From contig NZ_BMPW01000003.1 of assembly GCF_014647795.1 (NCBI RefSeq), positions 248,001 through 312,000 of the forward strand: a DNA stretch of 64,000 nt, given 5' to 3'. The notes beneath the pieces were generated by a model, which was not told the origin of the DNA, did not search any database, and worked only from the letters and a program-made list of their open reading frames with translations. The DNA comes from Actinoplanes campanulatus (GTDB lineage Bacteria > Actinomycetota > Actinomycetes > Mycobacteriales > Micromonosporaceae). A program made the translations under genes and the position numbers. Each line of letters opens with the position of its first letter. Within the stretch, counting starts at the first letter, position 1. Below are positions 1 through 8,037 of the stretch, piece after piece.

Positions 1-181
1 ACGCCGCGGTGACCACCGTCCGGGACCCCGAGATCGGGTCACCGGCCGGGGCGGCGCCCCGCCCGGTGAGCGTCTCGCCGTACGAGACGGCGGCGGGCAC
101 GGACACCGGCGCCCGCGCGGCGAACCCTCCCGCGACCAGCGCCAAGGTGCCCACACCGAGCACCACCGAAGGTTTCCGCAT
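1..181 (-). CDS. Secreted protein, N-terminal part only (runs off the window)
   Basis: Reading leftward from an ATG at 181 the frame stays open to the window edge, about 60 residues. It begins MRKPSVVLGVGTLALVAGGF, a basic n-region then a hydrophobic core, and an alanine-rich stretch ending near PAAVS looks like a signal peptidase I site. What follows (SYGETLTGRG) may be the mature N-terminus. The product is therefore probably exported, but too little is present to name a family. Codons favour G/C at the third base, as in real genes here. The start is the first ATG before the hydrophobic stretch. Confidence 0.6.
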   Translation of the reverse strand, partial: MRKPSVVLGVGTLALVAGGFAARAPVSVPAAVSYGETLTGRGAAPAGDPISGSRTVVTAA

Positions 182-481
182 ACCCCGTCGACCCCCTCGT
201 CTCCGTGCGCTCCGGCCGTTCCGGGGCGCTCGCCCGGATGACCAACTCCGGTCGCCGATCACCGGTCACTGTGCCGTTTGCGCCCCGGCGCGCCACCGGA
301 GCCCGCCGGGACCCGCTGGAACGTCGCTGAGCTGCTCGGACGCCGAGAACCGGGGAGCACATCCATCGCACAGCCGCACAGGATTCCGGCATTCTTCCTT
401 CTACCGGGGTAACCCGCTCAGGCGTTGTTGCCGACCACCCGGAGGGTCCCGGCCGGCCTGCCGCGTCGCTACGGTTTCGCG
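182..481. other. Intergenic region between divergent genes
   Basis: Three hundred bases separate the start of the leftward secreted protein from the rightward small gene at 482. I see no convincing coding frame. It should hold the promoter of the leftward gene, which I cannot place, and the TACGGT -10-like hexamer of the rightward gene at 470-475. Confidence 0.5.
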
Positions 482-847
482 GTGCGCAATCGATACCTGG
501 ACATGCTCCGTGCCGCCGCGGTGCTGCTCCGGCTGCGCTGGAAGCCGGTCCGGCAGGCCCCGGCGGCGGCCGAACCGGTGGCCGGGCCGATCCCGGCGGG
601 CTGGCCCGAGGTGGCGCGCGACCAGCCCGCCCCGGCGCCGGATCCGCTGGCCGACGCGGTAACCCGGCGGATCACCGCGGCCCAGCGGGCCGACCTGCCG
701 GTAGCCGGGCGCCCGGTGCCCGGCTACGGGCCGGCCCACGATGCGGGGTACGACGGGGCGCCCTGGTCCGGGTACTCCGCCCCACGGCACGCCGCCGGGA
801 GCCAGCCGCTGTCGCTGCGGTTCCGCGAACCGGACGGCGGCGCCTGA
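482..847 (+). CDS. Small hypothetical protein
   Basis: A 121-codon frame with strongly G/C-biased third positions. I chose the GTG at 482 because a -10-like TACGGT (470-475) ends six bases before it, the spacing seen at many other starts in this window; an in-frame ATG at 425 is also possible. The N-terminus (RNRYLDMLRAAAVLLRLRW) could be one short amphipathic or membrane-associated helix. The rest is rich in Pro, Ala and Arg with no recognised domain. It precedes the chemosensory operon by about 140 bp, but nothing ties it to that system. Reverse-strand frames across it look like shadows. Confidence 0.45.
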   Translation: MRNRYLDMLRAAAVLLRLRWKPVRQAPAAAEPVAGPIPAGWPEVARDQPAPAPDPLADAVTRRITAAQRADLPVAGRPVPGYGPAHDAGYDGAPWSGYSAPRHAAGSQPLSLRFREPDGGA

Positions 848-949
848 GCAGGCCGGTCCCGGCGTACGGAGGGCGGCCGCACGCCGGGACCGGCCGAAGT
901 ACGCTGCTCCCGCCCGTACCAGGAAAAATGCTTGTAAAGGGTTGGCAAG

Positions 950-964
950 GTGAGCGAAGCTCAC
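950..964. promoter_or_regulatory. Short palindrome upstream of the chemosensory operon
   Basis: GTGAGCGAAGCTCAC has perfect 6-bp arms (GTGAGC/GCTCAC) around GAA. It lies just upstream of the -10-like TAGCCT (976-981) of the first cheW, where a repressor or activator could act. Its first bases (TGAGCGA) also resemble the 5' end of the insertion at 6899, so it could be a remnant of the same repeat. Confidence 0.35.
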
Positions 965-987
965 AAAAACCTCGCTAGCCTGAAGCC

Positions 988-1482
988 GTGGGAGGGCAGC
1001 ACGGCGATGCGACGGCCCCGGCGCTGGACGCCGGAGTCCTCGCGCTGGTCTGCCGGGCCGGGCCTCTCCTCTGCGCGCTGCCGCTGGACGAGGTCGTCGA
1101 GACCATGCGGCCGCTGGAGACCCGGCCGCTCGCCGGAACGCCGCCCTACGTGCGCGGCCTGACCGTCCTGCGCGGCGAGCCGGCGCCGGTGCTCGACGTG
1201 ACCCGGCTGCTCACCGGCGCCGACGGCCGGATCGAGCGGTACGTGGCGGTGCGGGCCGGACGGGGCCCGGTCGCCTGCGCCACCGGCCCGGTACTCGGCG
1301 TCCAGGAGATCCGGGTGTCCCCGCCGGAGGGGCCGTCGGCGCTGCTCACCGGCGTGTCCCGGGCGCTGGTCGCGGGTGTCGGCACGATCGGCGCCGATCC
1401 GCTGCTGCTGTTGCGCGGCTTTCGTGCCGTGCCGGACGCGGTGTGGGAGGCCGCCGGGCACGCTCCGGAGCCGGTCCCATGA
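988..1482 (+). CDS. cheW: CheW-like chemosensory adaptor (first copy)
   Basis: A 164-aa single-domain CheW protein. CheW links receptors to the CheA kinase in the membrane array. The CheW fold is visible in the run from LALVCRAGPLLCALPLDEV through RGLTVLRGEPAPVLDVTRLL, with the usual 'VRGLxxLRGxxxPVxDL' pattern near residues 50-70. The start is the GTG at 988, preceded six bases upstream by TAGCCT, so the message is probably leaderless. It opens a seven-gene operon; its TGA overlaps the ATG of cheR as ATGA. A second cheW follows cheR, so the two adaptors may serve different partners (receptor versus kinase). Confidence 0.85.
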   Translation: MGGQHGDATAPALDAGVLALVCRAGPLLCALPLDEVVETMRPLETRPLAGTPPYVRGLTVLRGEPAPVLDVTRLLTGADGRIERYVAVRAGRGPVACATGPVLGVQEIRVSPPEGPSALLTGVSRALVAGVGTIGADPLLLLRGFRAVPDAVWEAAGHAPEPVP

Positions 1483-2843
1483 TCGGGGCGCTGTCGCTGA
1501 CCCGGTTCCGGGAGCTGTTGCAGAGGCGGCTGGGGTGGACGTTCGCCGACAACGACCCGGGGCAGACCGCCGCCGTGCTGGCCGCCCGGGCGAAGGCGCA
1601 CGGGCTGACCGACCGGGAGTATCTGGACCGGCTGGCCGGCCGGCGCTGGACCGCGGAGATCGCCGAGCTGGCGCAGGCGCTGAGCATCACCGAGACCTAC
1701 TTCTTCCGGCACGACGACCAGTTCCGGGTGCTGCGGGACACGGTGCTGCCGGAGCTGCTCCGCAAGCGGGCCGGGCAGCGGGTGCTGCGGCTGTTCTCGG
1801 TGGGCTGCTCGTCCGGCGAGGAGGCGTACTCCCTGGCCATGACGGCCTGGCCGGCCCGGCCCACCCCGGACTGGATCATCTCGGTCGTCGGCGTCGACGC
1901 CAACCGGGAGATGCTGCACCGGGCCCGTGCCGCGACCTACTCCGCGTGGTCGCTGCGGGACACCCCCGAAGAGGTACGACGGCGCTGGTTCCGGGAGACC
2001 GGCGACGAGTTCCGGGTGCACCCGGACATCGTGGCGACGGTGCGGTTCGTCGAGCACAACGTGGCCGGCGACGACCCGCAGCTGTGGCACCCGGCCCGCT
2101 ACGACGTGATCTTCTGCCGCAACCTGCTGATGTACCTGACCGGTGAGGTCGCGGACGGCCTGGTGCGCCGGATGACCCGGGCGCTGACCGACGGCGGTTA
2201 CCTGTTCCTCGGGCACACCGACTCGCTCGGCAGCCACCCGAAGGGCCTGGAGCTGTGCCACGACGGCGGCACCGTCTACTACCGCCGGCAGACCGCCGCC
2301 CCGCCCGTACCGGCGCCGGAACCCGCGCCGGCCCCGGCCCGCGAACCTCCGCCGGACCGTCCGGCGCCCGCCGGCACCCGGTCACGGGCCCTCGGGCTGC
2401 TGCGCGACGACCGCTTCGCCGAGGCCCTCGACCTGCTCGGGCCGGACGACATGCTGCTGCGCGGGGTGCTGCTGGCCCAGCTCGGCCGGGTCGCCGAGGC
2501 CCGGGACACCGCGCACCGGCTGATCGACGTGGGCGGGCCGCACCCGGACGCGCACCACCTGCTCGGCGTCTGCCACGAGCTGGACTGCGCGGATCAGGCG
2601 GCCGGGCAGTACCGGCTGGCGGCGTACCTGGATCCGGAATTCGCCATGCCCCGGCTGCGGATGGGACTGCTGGCCCGGCGGCACGGCGACCACCGGGGCG
2701 CGGCCGCGCACCTGGCGGCGGCGCTGGAGCTGCTGCCCCACGAGGACGAGGAGCGGGTCGTGCTGTTCGGCGGCGGGTTCGGGCGGCTGACGCTGACCAC
2801 CCTGTGCCGTACCGAGCTGGAGGCGTGCGAGGTGCGGGGATGA
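1479..2843 (+). CDS. cheR: CheR methyltransferase with C-terminal TPR-like region
   Basis: Chemoreceptor glutamate O-methyltransferase of 454 aa, using S-adenosylmethionine. An all-alpha CheR N-domain covers about residues 1-75 and ends in ITETYFFRH, a family hallmark. The SAM-binding domain covers about 80-275, with the glycine motif SVGCSSGEEAYSLAM and the FCRNLLMYL block. A Pro/Ala linker follows, then about 150 residues of Ala/Leu helical pairs resembling TPRs. Plain CheR is near 280 aa; TPR-extended forms occur in alternative systems such as Wsp and Frz. The start ATG overlaps the upstream cheW stop (ATGA), and its own stop overlaps the next cheW start. Confidence 0.92.
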   Translation: MIGALSLTRFRELLQRRLGWTFADNDPGQTAAVLAARAKAHGLTDREYLDRLAGRRWTAEIAELAQALSITETYFFRHDDQFRVLRDTVLPELLRKRAGQRVLRLFSVGCSSGEEAYSLAMTAWPARPTPDWIISVVGVDANREMLHRARAATYSAWSLRDTPEEVRRRWFRETGDEFRVHPDIVATVRFVEHNVAGDDPQLWHPARYDVIFCRNLLMYLTGEVADGLVRRMTRALTDGGYLFLGHTDSLGSHPKGLELCHDGGTVYYRRQTAAPPVPAPEPAPAPAREPPPDRPAPAGTRSRALGLLRDDRFAEALDLLGPDDMLLRGVLLAQLGRVAEARDTAHRLIDVGGPHPDAHHLLGVCHELDCADQAAGQYRLAAYLDPEFAMPRLRMGLLARRHGDHRGAAAHLAAALELLPHEDEERVVLFGGGFGRLTLTTLCRTELEACEVRG

Positions 2844-3370
2844 CGGTGGCCGGCCGGGTGACCCGGTTGCGGGAGGAGTTCGACCGGTCGTTCGCCGAGC
2901 CGGCCCGCGTCCTCGAGTGCGGGACCGTCGAGCTGCTCGCGGTCAGCGCCGGTGACCGGCCGTACGCGCTGCGGCTCGCCGAGGCGTCCGGGGTGCACCC
3001 GGACCGGCCGGTGACGCCGCTGCCCACCTCGGTCCGGGGACTGCTCGGGGTGGCCGGGTTCGCCGGCGCGGTGGTCCCGGTGTACGACCTGGCGGCGCTG
3101 CTCGGTCACCCGGTCCCCCGGCGGCCCCGCTGGCTGCTGCTCGCGCAGGGCACGCCGCCGCTGGCGCTCGCCTTCCATGAGCTCGACCGGCACCTGCGGG
3201 TGCCGTTCGCCGACGTGGTCGACGGTTTCGACGGCGGCGGCCAGGACGGCTGCCTGCACGAAATGGTGCGGCTGCCGGACGGCCACCGGCCGATCGTCGA
3301 CGTGCCGGCCGTCCGGGAGCTCGTCCACCGCCTGGCCGGGCACCGGCCCGTCCCCGAGGAGGTCCGATGA
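2840..3370 (+). CDS. cheW: CheW-like chemosensory adaptor (second copy)
   Basis: A 176-aa CheW-domain protein. After about 25 helical residues ([15 protein letters not shown]) the CheW domain runs from [20 protein letters not shown] to the C-terminus and includes [19 protein letters not shown], the typical beta-barrel segment that contacts CheA and receptors. The N-terminal extension is a small difference from the first cheW. The ATG at 2840 overlaps the cheR stop (ATGA) and its stop overlaps the mcp start, so translation should be coupled along the operon. Confidence 0.85.
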   Translation: MTVAGRVTRLREEFDRSFAEPARVLECGTVELLAVSAGDRPYALRLAEASGVHPDRPVTPLPTSVRGLLGVAGFAGAVVPVYDLAALLGHPVPRRPRWLLLAQGTPPLALAFHELDRHLRVPFADVVDGFDGGGQDGCLHEMVRLPDGHRPIVDVPAVRELVHRLAGHRPVPEEVR

Positions 3371-4836
3371 CAGCCGGACGTACGTACGGCGGCAAGCTGG
3401 CGGTCGGTGTCGTCATCACCGTCCTGCTCACCCTGCTCTCGGTCGCCACCGCGGTGGTCGCCCTGCTCTTCGTCGTCAGCGCGAAGGACGACGCCATCGT
3501 GGCGGCGACCGACGACCTGGCCGGCGCGGAGAACCTGAGCCGGACCATGGAGGCGCGGATCGCGGACTACCGGGCCTACCTGCTGGACGCGTCGGCCGAT
3601 AACGCCCGGCTCACCGAGGAGAACCACCAGGAGTTCCGGCAGCGCCTCGACGAGCTGCGCGCCCACGTCACCGACACGCCGACCCGGCAGGCACTGGACC
3701 GGATCGCCGCCCTCGACGAGCAGCACGCGGTGGCGAGCACCGAGGTGATGCGGGCCCGCGCCTCCAACGCCGACATCCCGGCCATCACCCGGCTCAACGA
3801 GAACCTGGTCGTACCGGTCCGCAAGCAGCTCGAGGCCGCGCTCGCCGACGTGACCGGGCGGGTCCGGGTGACCGTCGACGACGACCGCGAGGCGGCGTCG
3901 AACCGGGCCGAACAGGCCATCGTGCTGATCGTCGGGTTGGGCCTGCTCACCACGCTCAGCGCCGTGCTGGTGGCCCTGCGGCTCAACCGCGAACTGCGCC
4001 GCGAGGTGGGCACCGCGGTGGGGCACATCCAGAGCTCCTCGGCCCAGTTGGAGGCCGCCGCGTCGCAGCAGGTCAACGGCGGCCGCGACCAGGCCAGCGC
4101 GATGAACGAGATCACCACGACGATCAGCGAGCTGCTGATCACCTCGCGCCAGATCGCGGACACCGCCCAGCGGGTCTCCAAGATCGCCGAGGAGACCGAG
4201 GCGGCGGCCCGCGCCGGGGACGCCACCATCGACCAGACCCGGGCCTCGATCACCGCGATCCGCACCCAGGTCGACCAGATCGTCCAGCACATGCTGGCGC
4301 TCGGCGAGAAGTCGCAGCAGATCGGGCTGGTCGTGGACCTGGTGTCGGAGCTGGCCGAACAGACCAACATCCTGGCCATCAACGCCACCATCGAGGCCAG
4401 CGGCGCCGGCGAGTGGGGCCGCCGGTTCGCCGTGGTGGCCGAGGAGATCCGCAAGCTGGCGGACCGGACAGCGGCGTCGGCCAAGGAGATCCGGGCGCTG
4501 ATCGAGGACGTCCGCGGCGCGGTCAACACCACGGTGATGGCCACCGAGATCGGGTCGAAGGCGGTGGACACCGGGGCCCGGCAGTTCGACGACGCCACCG
4601 ACTCGTTCCGGAAGATCGCGCGGCTGGTCTCCACCACCAACGACGCCACCCGCGAGATCGAGCTGTCCACCAAGCAGCAGACCACCGCGGTGGAGCAGGT
4701 CAACGTCGCCGCGTCGGAGACCGCCCGGGTGTCCCGGGAGACCGAGACGAGCGCCGTGCAGACCAAGCAGACCGCGGCGCACCTCTCCTCGCTCTCCGGT
4801 GACCTGCTGAACCTCGTCGGGACCGGGCACCACTGA
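3367..4836 (+). CDS. Methyl-accepting chemotaxis protein, apparently without HAMP
   Basis: Membrane chemoreceptor of 489 aa. One transmembrane helix at about residues 11-38, a periplasmic-side helical sensor (about 39-174, four-helix-bundle-like), a second helix at about 175-197, then the signalling coiled coil. The conserved hairpin tip is recognisable ([14 protein letters not shown], then [19 protein letters not shown]) but departs from the usual EAARAGExGRGFAVVA consensus. The run after the second helix ([20 protein letters not shown]) enters the coiled coil quickly and no standard HAMP domain is obvious. It lies between cheW and cheA, so it is the cognate receptor; its TGA overlaps the ATG of cheA (TGATG). 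Confidence 0.88.
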   Translation: MTAGRTYGGKLAVGVVITVLLTLLSVATAVVALLFVVSAKDDAIVAATDDLAGAENLSRTMEARIADYRAYLLDASADNARLTEENHQEFRQRLDELRAHVTDTPTRQALDRIAALDEQHAVASTEVMRARASNADIPAITRLNENLVVPVRKQLEAALADVTGRVRVTVDDDREAASNRAEQAIVLIVGLGLLTTLSAVLVALRLNRELRREVGTAVGHIQSSSAQLEAAASQQVNGGRDQASAMNEITTTISELLITSRQIADTAQRVSKIAEETEAAARAGDATIDQTRASITAIRTQVDQIVQHMLALGEKSQQIGLVVDLVSELAEQTNILAINATIEASGAGEWGRRFAVVAEEIRKLADRTAASAKEIRALIEDVRGAVNTTVMATEIGSKAVDTGARQFDDATDSFRKIARLVSTTNDATREIELSTKQQTTAVEQVNVAASETARVSRETETSAVQTKQTAAHLSSLSGDLLNLVGTGHH

Positions 4837-6902
4837 TGGCCGAGGGCAGGGATCCGCTGCGCTTTTTCCGGATCGAGGCGCGGGAGCTGGTCGACCAGAT
4901 CAGCGCCGGTGTCCTCGACCTGGATCAGGGCGGCGGTCCCGAACCGGTGGCGCGGCTGCTGCGGGTGGCGCACACCCTCAAGGGCGCGGCCCGGGTGGTC
5001 AAGCAGAAGGAGATCGCCGACCACGCGCACGCCTTCGAGGAGGTGCTGATCCCGTACCGGGGTGGGGACGTGCCGCCGTCCGCCGACGCGATGCGGGAGC
5101 TGCTGCGGCTCAACGACGAGATCACCGCGCGGGTGGTGGAGCTCGAGGACCCGCCGAAGCCGCCGGTGGGCACCGGGCCGGACGAGCCGGCTCCGGCCCC
5201 GGCCCCGGCCGAGGTGGTGGTGAACCCGCGGGCGGCCACCGCCGACCTGGACGAGCTGCTCGACGCCATCGGGGAGACCACCGCCCGGATGGCCCCGCTG
5301 CGCACCGGCTGTGCCACCGTGGAGCGCCTGCACCGGTCCGCGGAGGTGCTCGCCGACCAGTTGCGGGTCGGCCGTAGCACCACCCCGGCGACGGCCCGGG
5401 CGGCGGCCGGGCGGCTGGCCGGGGAGCTGGGGTCGGCCGGCCGCCGGTTCACCGACGCGGTCGATCAGATCCAGCGGGAGCTGGACGAGGTCCGGGCCAG
5501 GGCGGAAGGGCTGCGGCTGGTGCCGGCCGGTTCGATGTTCACCGCCATGCGCCGGGCGGTCCGGGACGCCGCCGACGCCGAGGGCAAGCGGGTCCGGTTC
5601 GAGGCCCGGGGCGCCGGGGTCCGGATGGGCGCGCACCTGCTCGGCCCGGTCAGCGGCGCCTTCCTGCACCTGGTGCGCAACGCGGTGGTGCACGGCATCG
5701 AACCGGAGCCACTGCGGCTGGCGGCGGGCAAACCGGCCGAGGGGACGGTCACCGTCGAGGTGGAGCGGCGTGGCCGGCACGCGGTGTTCCGGTGCCTCGA
5801 CGACGGGCGCGGCTTCGACATGGGCGCGCTGCGCGACACCGCCCGGGACCGGGGCCTGCTGCCGTCCGGCGCCGGGCCGCCGGACGACGCCGGCCTGCTC
5901 GACCTGGTGCTGCGCGGCGGGATCAGCACCTCGCCGTCGGTGACCGAGGTGGCCGGGCGGGCCATCGGCATGGACGCGGTCCGCGAGGTGGCGACCCGGC
6001 TGCGCGGCGAGGTGAAGGTACGCAGCACCCCGGGCGCCGGCGCATCGGTGGAGCTGGCGATCCCGCTGGTCCTGCTCAGCATGACCGGCCTGAACGTGGC
6101 GGCCGGCGGCATGATGGTCACCCTGCCGCTGGACGTCGTATGCGGCTGCGTGCGGCTGTCCGCCGAGGACGCCGCCACCGCCGCGGTGACCGGGCGGATC
6201 GTCTACGACGGCAGCGCGGCCCCGTTCCTGCCGCTGGCCGAGGCCCTGTACGCGGGCACGGCCGCCCCCGAGTCCGTCGGCATCGGCGCGGCCGTCGTGG
6301 TGAAGGGCGAGAGTGGCCTGTTCGCACTCGGCGTCGACCGGCTGGCCGGAACGTCCGCCCTGGTCGCCCGCCCGCTGCCGGAACTGGCCCGGGCGTCGCC
6401 GGCGGTCGGCAGCGTCACGGTCGACGCCGACGGCAATCCGCGCCTGGTGCTGGACCCGGACGGCCTGGCCGCCGAGGTGGCCGGCGGGCGCCTGTCCGAA
6501 GCCCGCCCGCAGGCGACGGCCGTCCTCACGCCGCTGCCGATCCTGGTGGTCGACGACTCCCTCACCACCCGGATGCTGGAGCGCAGCATCCTGGAGTCGG
6601 CGGGGTACGAGGTGGATCTGGCCGCCTCCGCGGAGGATGCCCTGGAGATGGCCCGCACCCGCCGGTACGGCCTGTTCCTCACCGACATCGACATGCCCGG
6701 CATCGACGGGTTCACCTTCGTCGAGCGGACCCGCGCCGACCCGCGGCTGGCCGGGATACCGGCGATCCTGGTCAGCTCCCGGGCCAGCGCCGCCGACCGG
6801 GACCGCGGCCGGGACGCCGGGGCCGGCGCCTACGTCGAGAAGGGCGAGTTCGACCAGGAGCGGTTGCTGGGCCACATCGAGCGGCTGGTGGTGCGGTCAT
6901 GA
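4836..6902 (+). CDS. cheA: CheA histidine kinase fused to a receiver domain
   Basis: Central kinase of the chemosensory array, 688 aa. The P1 phosphotransfer domain carries the phospho-accepting His46 in RVAHTLKGAARVV. An acidic/Pro-Ala linker (about 105-135) replaces a clear P2 domain. Dimerisation helices follow, then the ATPase domain with N-box HLVRNAVVHGIE, DDGRGFD and GRAIGMDAVREV, a CheW-like regulatory domain (about 405-545), and a C-terminal receiver (about 560-686) starting ILVVDDSLTTRM with phospho-acceptor Asp in FLTDIDMPG. Such CheA-REC hybrids are typical of alternative-function systems. Its stop overlaps an ATG that opens an inserted 26-codon frame rather than cheB. Confidence 0.93.
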   Translation: MAEGRDPLRFFRIEARELVDQISAGVLDLDQGGGPEPVARLLRVAHTLKGAARVVKQKEIADHAHAFEEVLIPYRGGDVPPSADAMRELLRLNDEITARVVELEDPPKPPVGTGPDEPAPAPAPAEVVVNPRAATADLDELLDAIGETTARMAPLRTGCATVERLHRSAEVLADQLRVGRSTTPATARAAAGRLAGELGSAGRRFTDAVDQIQRELDEVRARAEGLRLVPAGSMFTAMRRAVRDAADAEGKRVRFEARGAGVRMGAHLLGPVSGAFLHLVRNAVVHGIEPEPLRLAAGKPAEGTVTVEVERRGRHAVFRCLDDGRGFDMGALRDTARDRGLLPSGAGPPDDAGLLDLVLRGGISTSPSVTEVAGRAIGMDAVREVATRLRGEVKVRSTPGAGASVELAIPLVLLSMTGLNVAAGGMMVTLPLDVVCGCVRLSAEDAATAAVTGRIVYDGSAAPFLPLAEALYAGTAAPESVGIGAAVVVKGESGLFALGVDRLAGTSALVARPLPELARASPAVGSVTVDADGNPRLVLDPDGLAAEVAGGRLSEARPQATAVLTPLPILVVDDSLTTRMLERSILESAGYEVDLAASAEDALEMARTRRYGLFLTDIDMPGIDGFTFVERTRADPRLAGIPAILVSSRASAADRDRGRDAGAGAYVEKGEFDQERLLGHIERLVVRS

Positions 6903-6979
6903 GCGAGCTTGCGAGCGAATCATCGAGCTCAGTCCTGAAGGCATGCCGACGCCGGAGCGAAGCGGAGGTGGCGGCATGA
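6899..6979 (+). repeat. Inserted repeat-like element with a 26-codon frame at the cheA/cheB junction
   Basis: All other junctions in this operon are direct overlaps, but here 77 bp (6899-6975) separate the cheA stop from cheB. The insert starts ATGAGCGAGCTTGCGAGCG, contains short palindromic blocks (GAGCGAGCTTGCGAGC), and ends GGAGGTGGCGGC just before ATGA. Both ends are thus marked by ATGA. It reads open from ATG 6899 to TGA 6977-6979 (26 aa, MSELASESSSSV...), overlapping the cheA stop at its start and the cheB ATG at its end. It also supplies cheB's ribosome-binding site, GGAGGT at 6964-6969. I interpret it as a dispersed repeat that landed at an ATGA overlap and preserved coupling; expression of the peptide is unproven. 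Confidence 0.6.
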
Positions 6980-8037
6980 CGCGGGTGCTGATCGTCGACG
7001 ACTCCCTGACCATGCGCCACCACCTGCGGGAGGCGCTCGCGGCGGACCCGGACCTGGAGATCGTCGGCGAGGCCCCGGACGGCGAGCGGGCCGTGGAGAT
7101 GACCGCCCGGCTGCGCCCGGACGTGATCACGATGGACATGATGCTGCCCGGGATCAGCGGGCTGGCCGCCACCGAGCAGATCATGGCGCAGTGCCCGACG
7201 CCGATCCTGGTGGTGTCGTCGGCCGACCGGGAGGAGCTGTTCACCACGTACAACGCCCTGGCCGCCGGGGCGGTCGAGGTGATGGAGAAGCCGCGCGGCG
7301 ACGACTCCGACGCGGACTGGCCCTTGCGGCTGCGGGCCACCCTGCGCCTGGTCTCCCGGATCCGGGTGATCACCCATCCCCGGGCCCGGCTGGACGGCCG
7401 GGTCGCCGCCCCGCCGTCGCCGGCGCCGGCGCCCGCGCCCGGTCCCCACGGCGGTCTCACCCTGGTCGCGGTGGGCGCCTCCACCGGTGGTCCCGCCGCG
7501 CTCACCGAGTTCCTGCGCGGGCTGCCCGCCGGGTTCGGGGTCCCGGTGCTCTGCGTGCAGCACATCGCGGCCGGCGAGCAGTTCGCGGTCGCCTTCTCCG
7601 ACTGGCTGGCCGGGCAGACCGGGCGCGACATCCGGTACGCCGCCGACGGCACCGCTGTCGGCGGGCTCGGCGGGCGGGTGCTACTCGCTCCGCCCGACCG
7701 GCACCTGCTGGTCCGCGACCGGACACTGCGGCTCAGCACCGCGCCGCCCCGGCACTCCTGCCGCCCGTCGGTGGACGTGCTGTTCGAGTCGGTGGCCGAG
7801 GAGTTCGGGCCGCGCGGGGCCGGTTGCCTGCTCACCGGGATGGGCCGGGACGGCGCGGCCGGGCTGCTGCGGATGCGCGGCCGGGGCGCGGTCACCTTCG
7901 CCCAGGACGAGGGCAGCTGCGCGGTGTACGGCATGCCCCGGGAGGCGGCGCTGATCGGCGCGGCCGCGCACGTGCTGCCGCCCGGCCGGATGGCGGCCCG
8001 CCTCGGTGAGCTCCTGCCCGCGGCGGTGCGCCGATGA
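6976..8037 (+). CDS. cheB: CheB protein-glutamate methylesterase/deamidase
   Basis: Removes methyl groups from, and deamidates, chemoreceptors; 353 aa. The N-terminal receiver (about 1-130) has the acidic pair in VLIVDDSLTMR and phospho-Asp in ITMDMMLPG. After a Pro/Ala linker comes the catalytic domain (about 155-350), where the Ser-His-Asp triad is visible as VGASTGGP, VQHI and GMGRDGA. The start at 6976 is preceded by GGAGGT inside the inserted element and overlaps the TGA of the mini-frame. Its own TGA overlaps the next gene's ATG (ATGA). CheR and CheB together make this an adapting array. Confidence 0.93.
   Translation: MTRVLIVDDSLTMRHHLREALAADPDLEIVGEAPDGERAVEMTARLRPDVITMDMMLPGISGLAATEQIMAQCPTPILVVSSADREELFTTYNALAAGAVEVMEKPRGDDSDADWPLRLRATLRLVSRIRVITHPRARLDGRVAAPPSPAPAPAPGPHGGLTLVAVGASTGGPAALTEFLRGLPAGFGVPVLCVQHIAAGEQFAVAFSDWLAGQTGRDIRYAADGTAVGGLGGRVLLAPPDRHLLVRDRTLRLSTAPPRHSCRPSVDVLFESVAEEFGPRGAGCLLTGMGRDGAAGLLRMRGRGAVTFAQDEGSCAVYGMPREAALIGAAAHVLPPGRMAARLGELLPAAVRR

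Noticed and set aside
935-962. Sigma-28 (FliA-type) promoter for the che operon, based on TAAAG near 935
   Set aside because: The expected GCCGATAA is not found at the right spacing, and a TAGCCT hexamer at leaderless spacing explains the start better.
3106-6875. Two very long reverse-strand frames (575 and 1099 codons) across mcp and cheA
   Set aside because: They lie fully antisense to strongly supported chemosensory genes, are rich in Arg, Gly, Pro and His with no domain, and are the usual by-product of high-GC codon bias.
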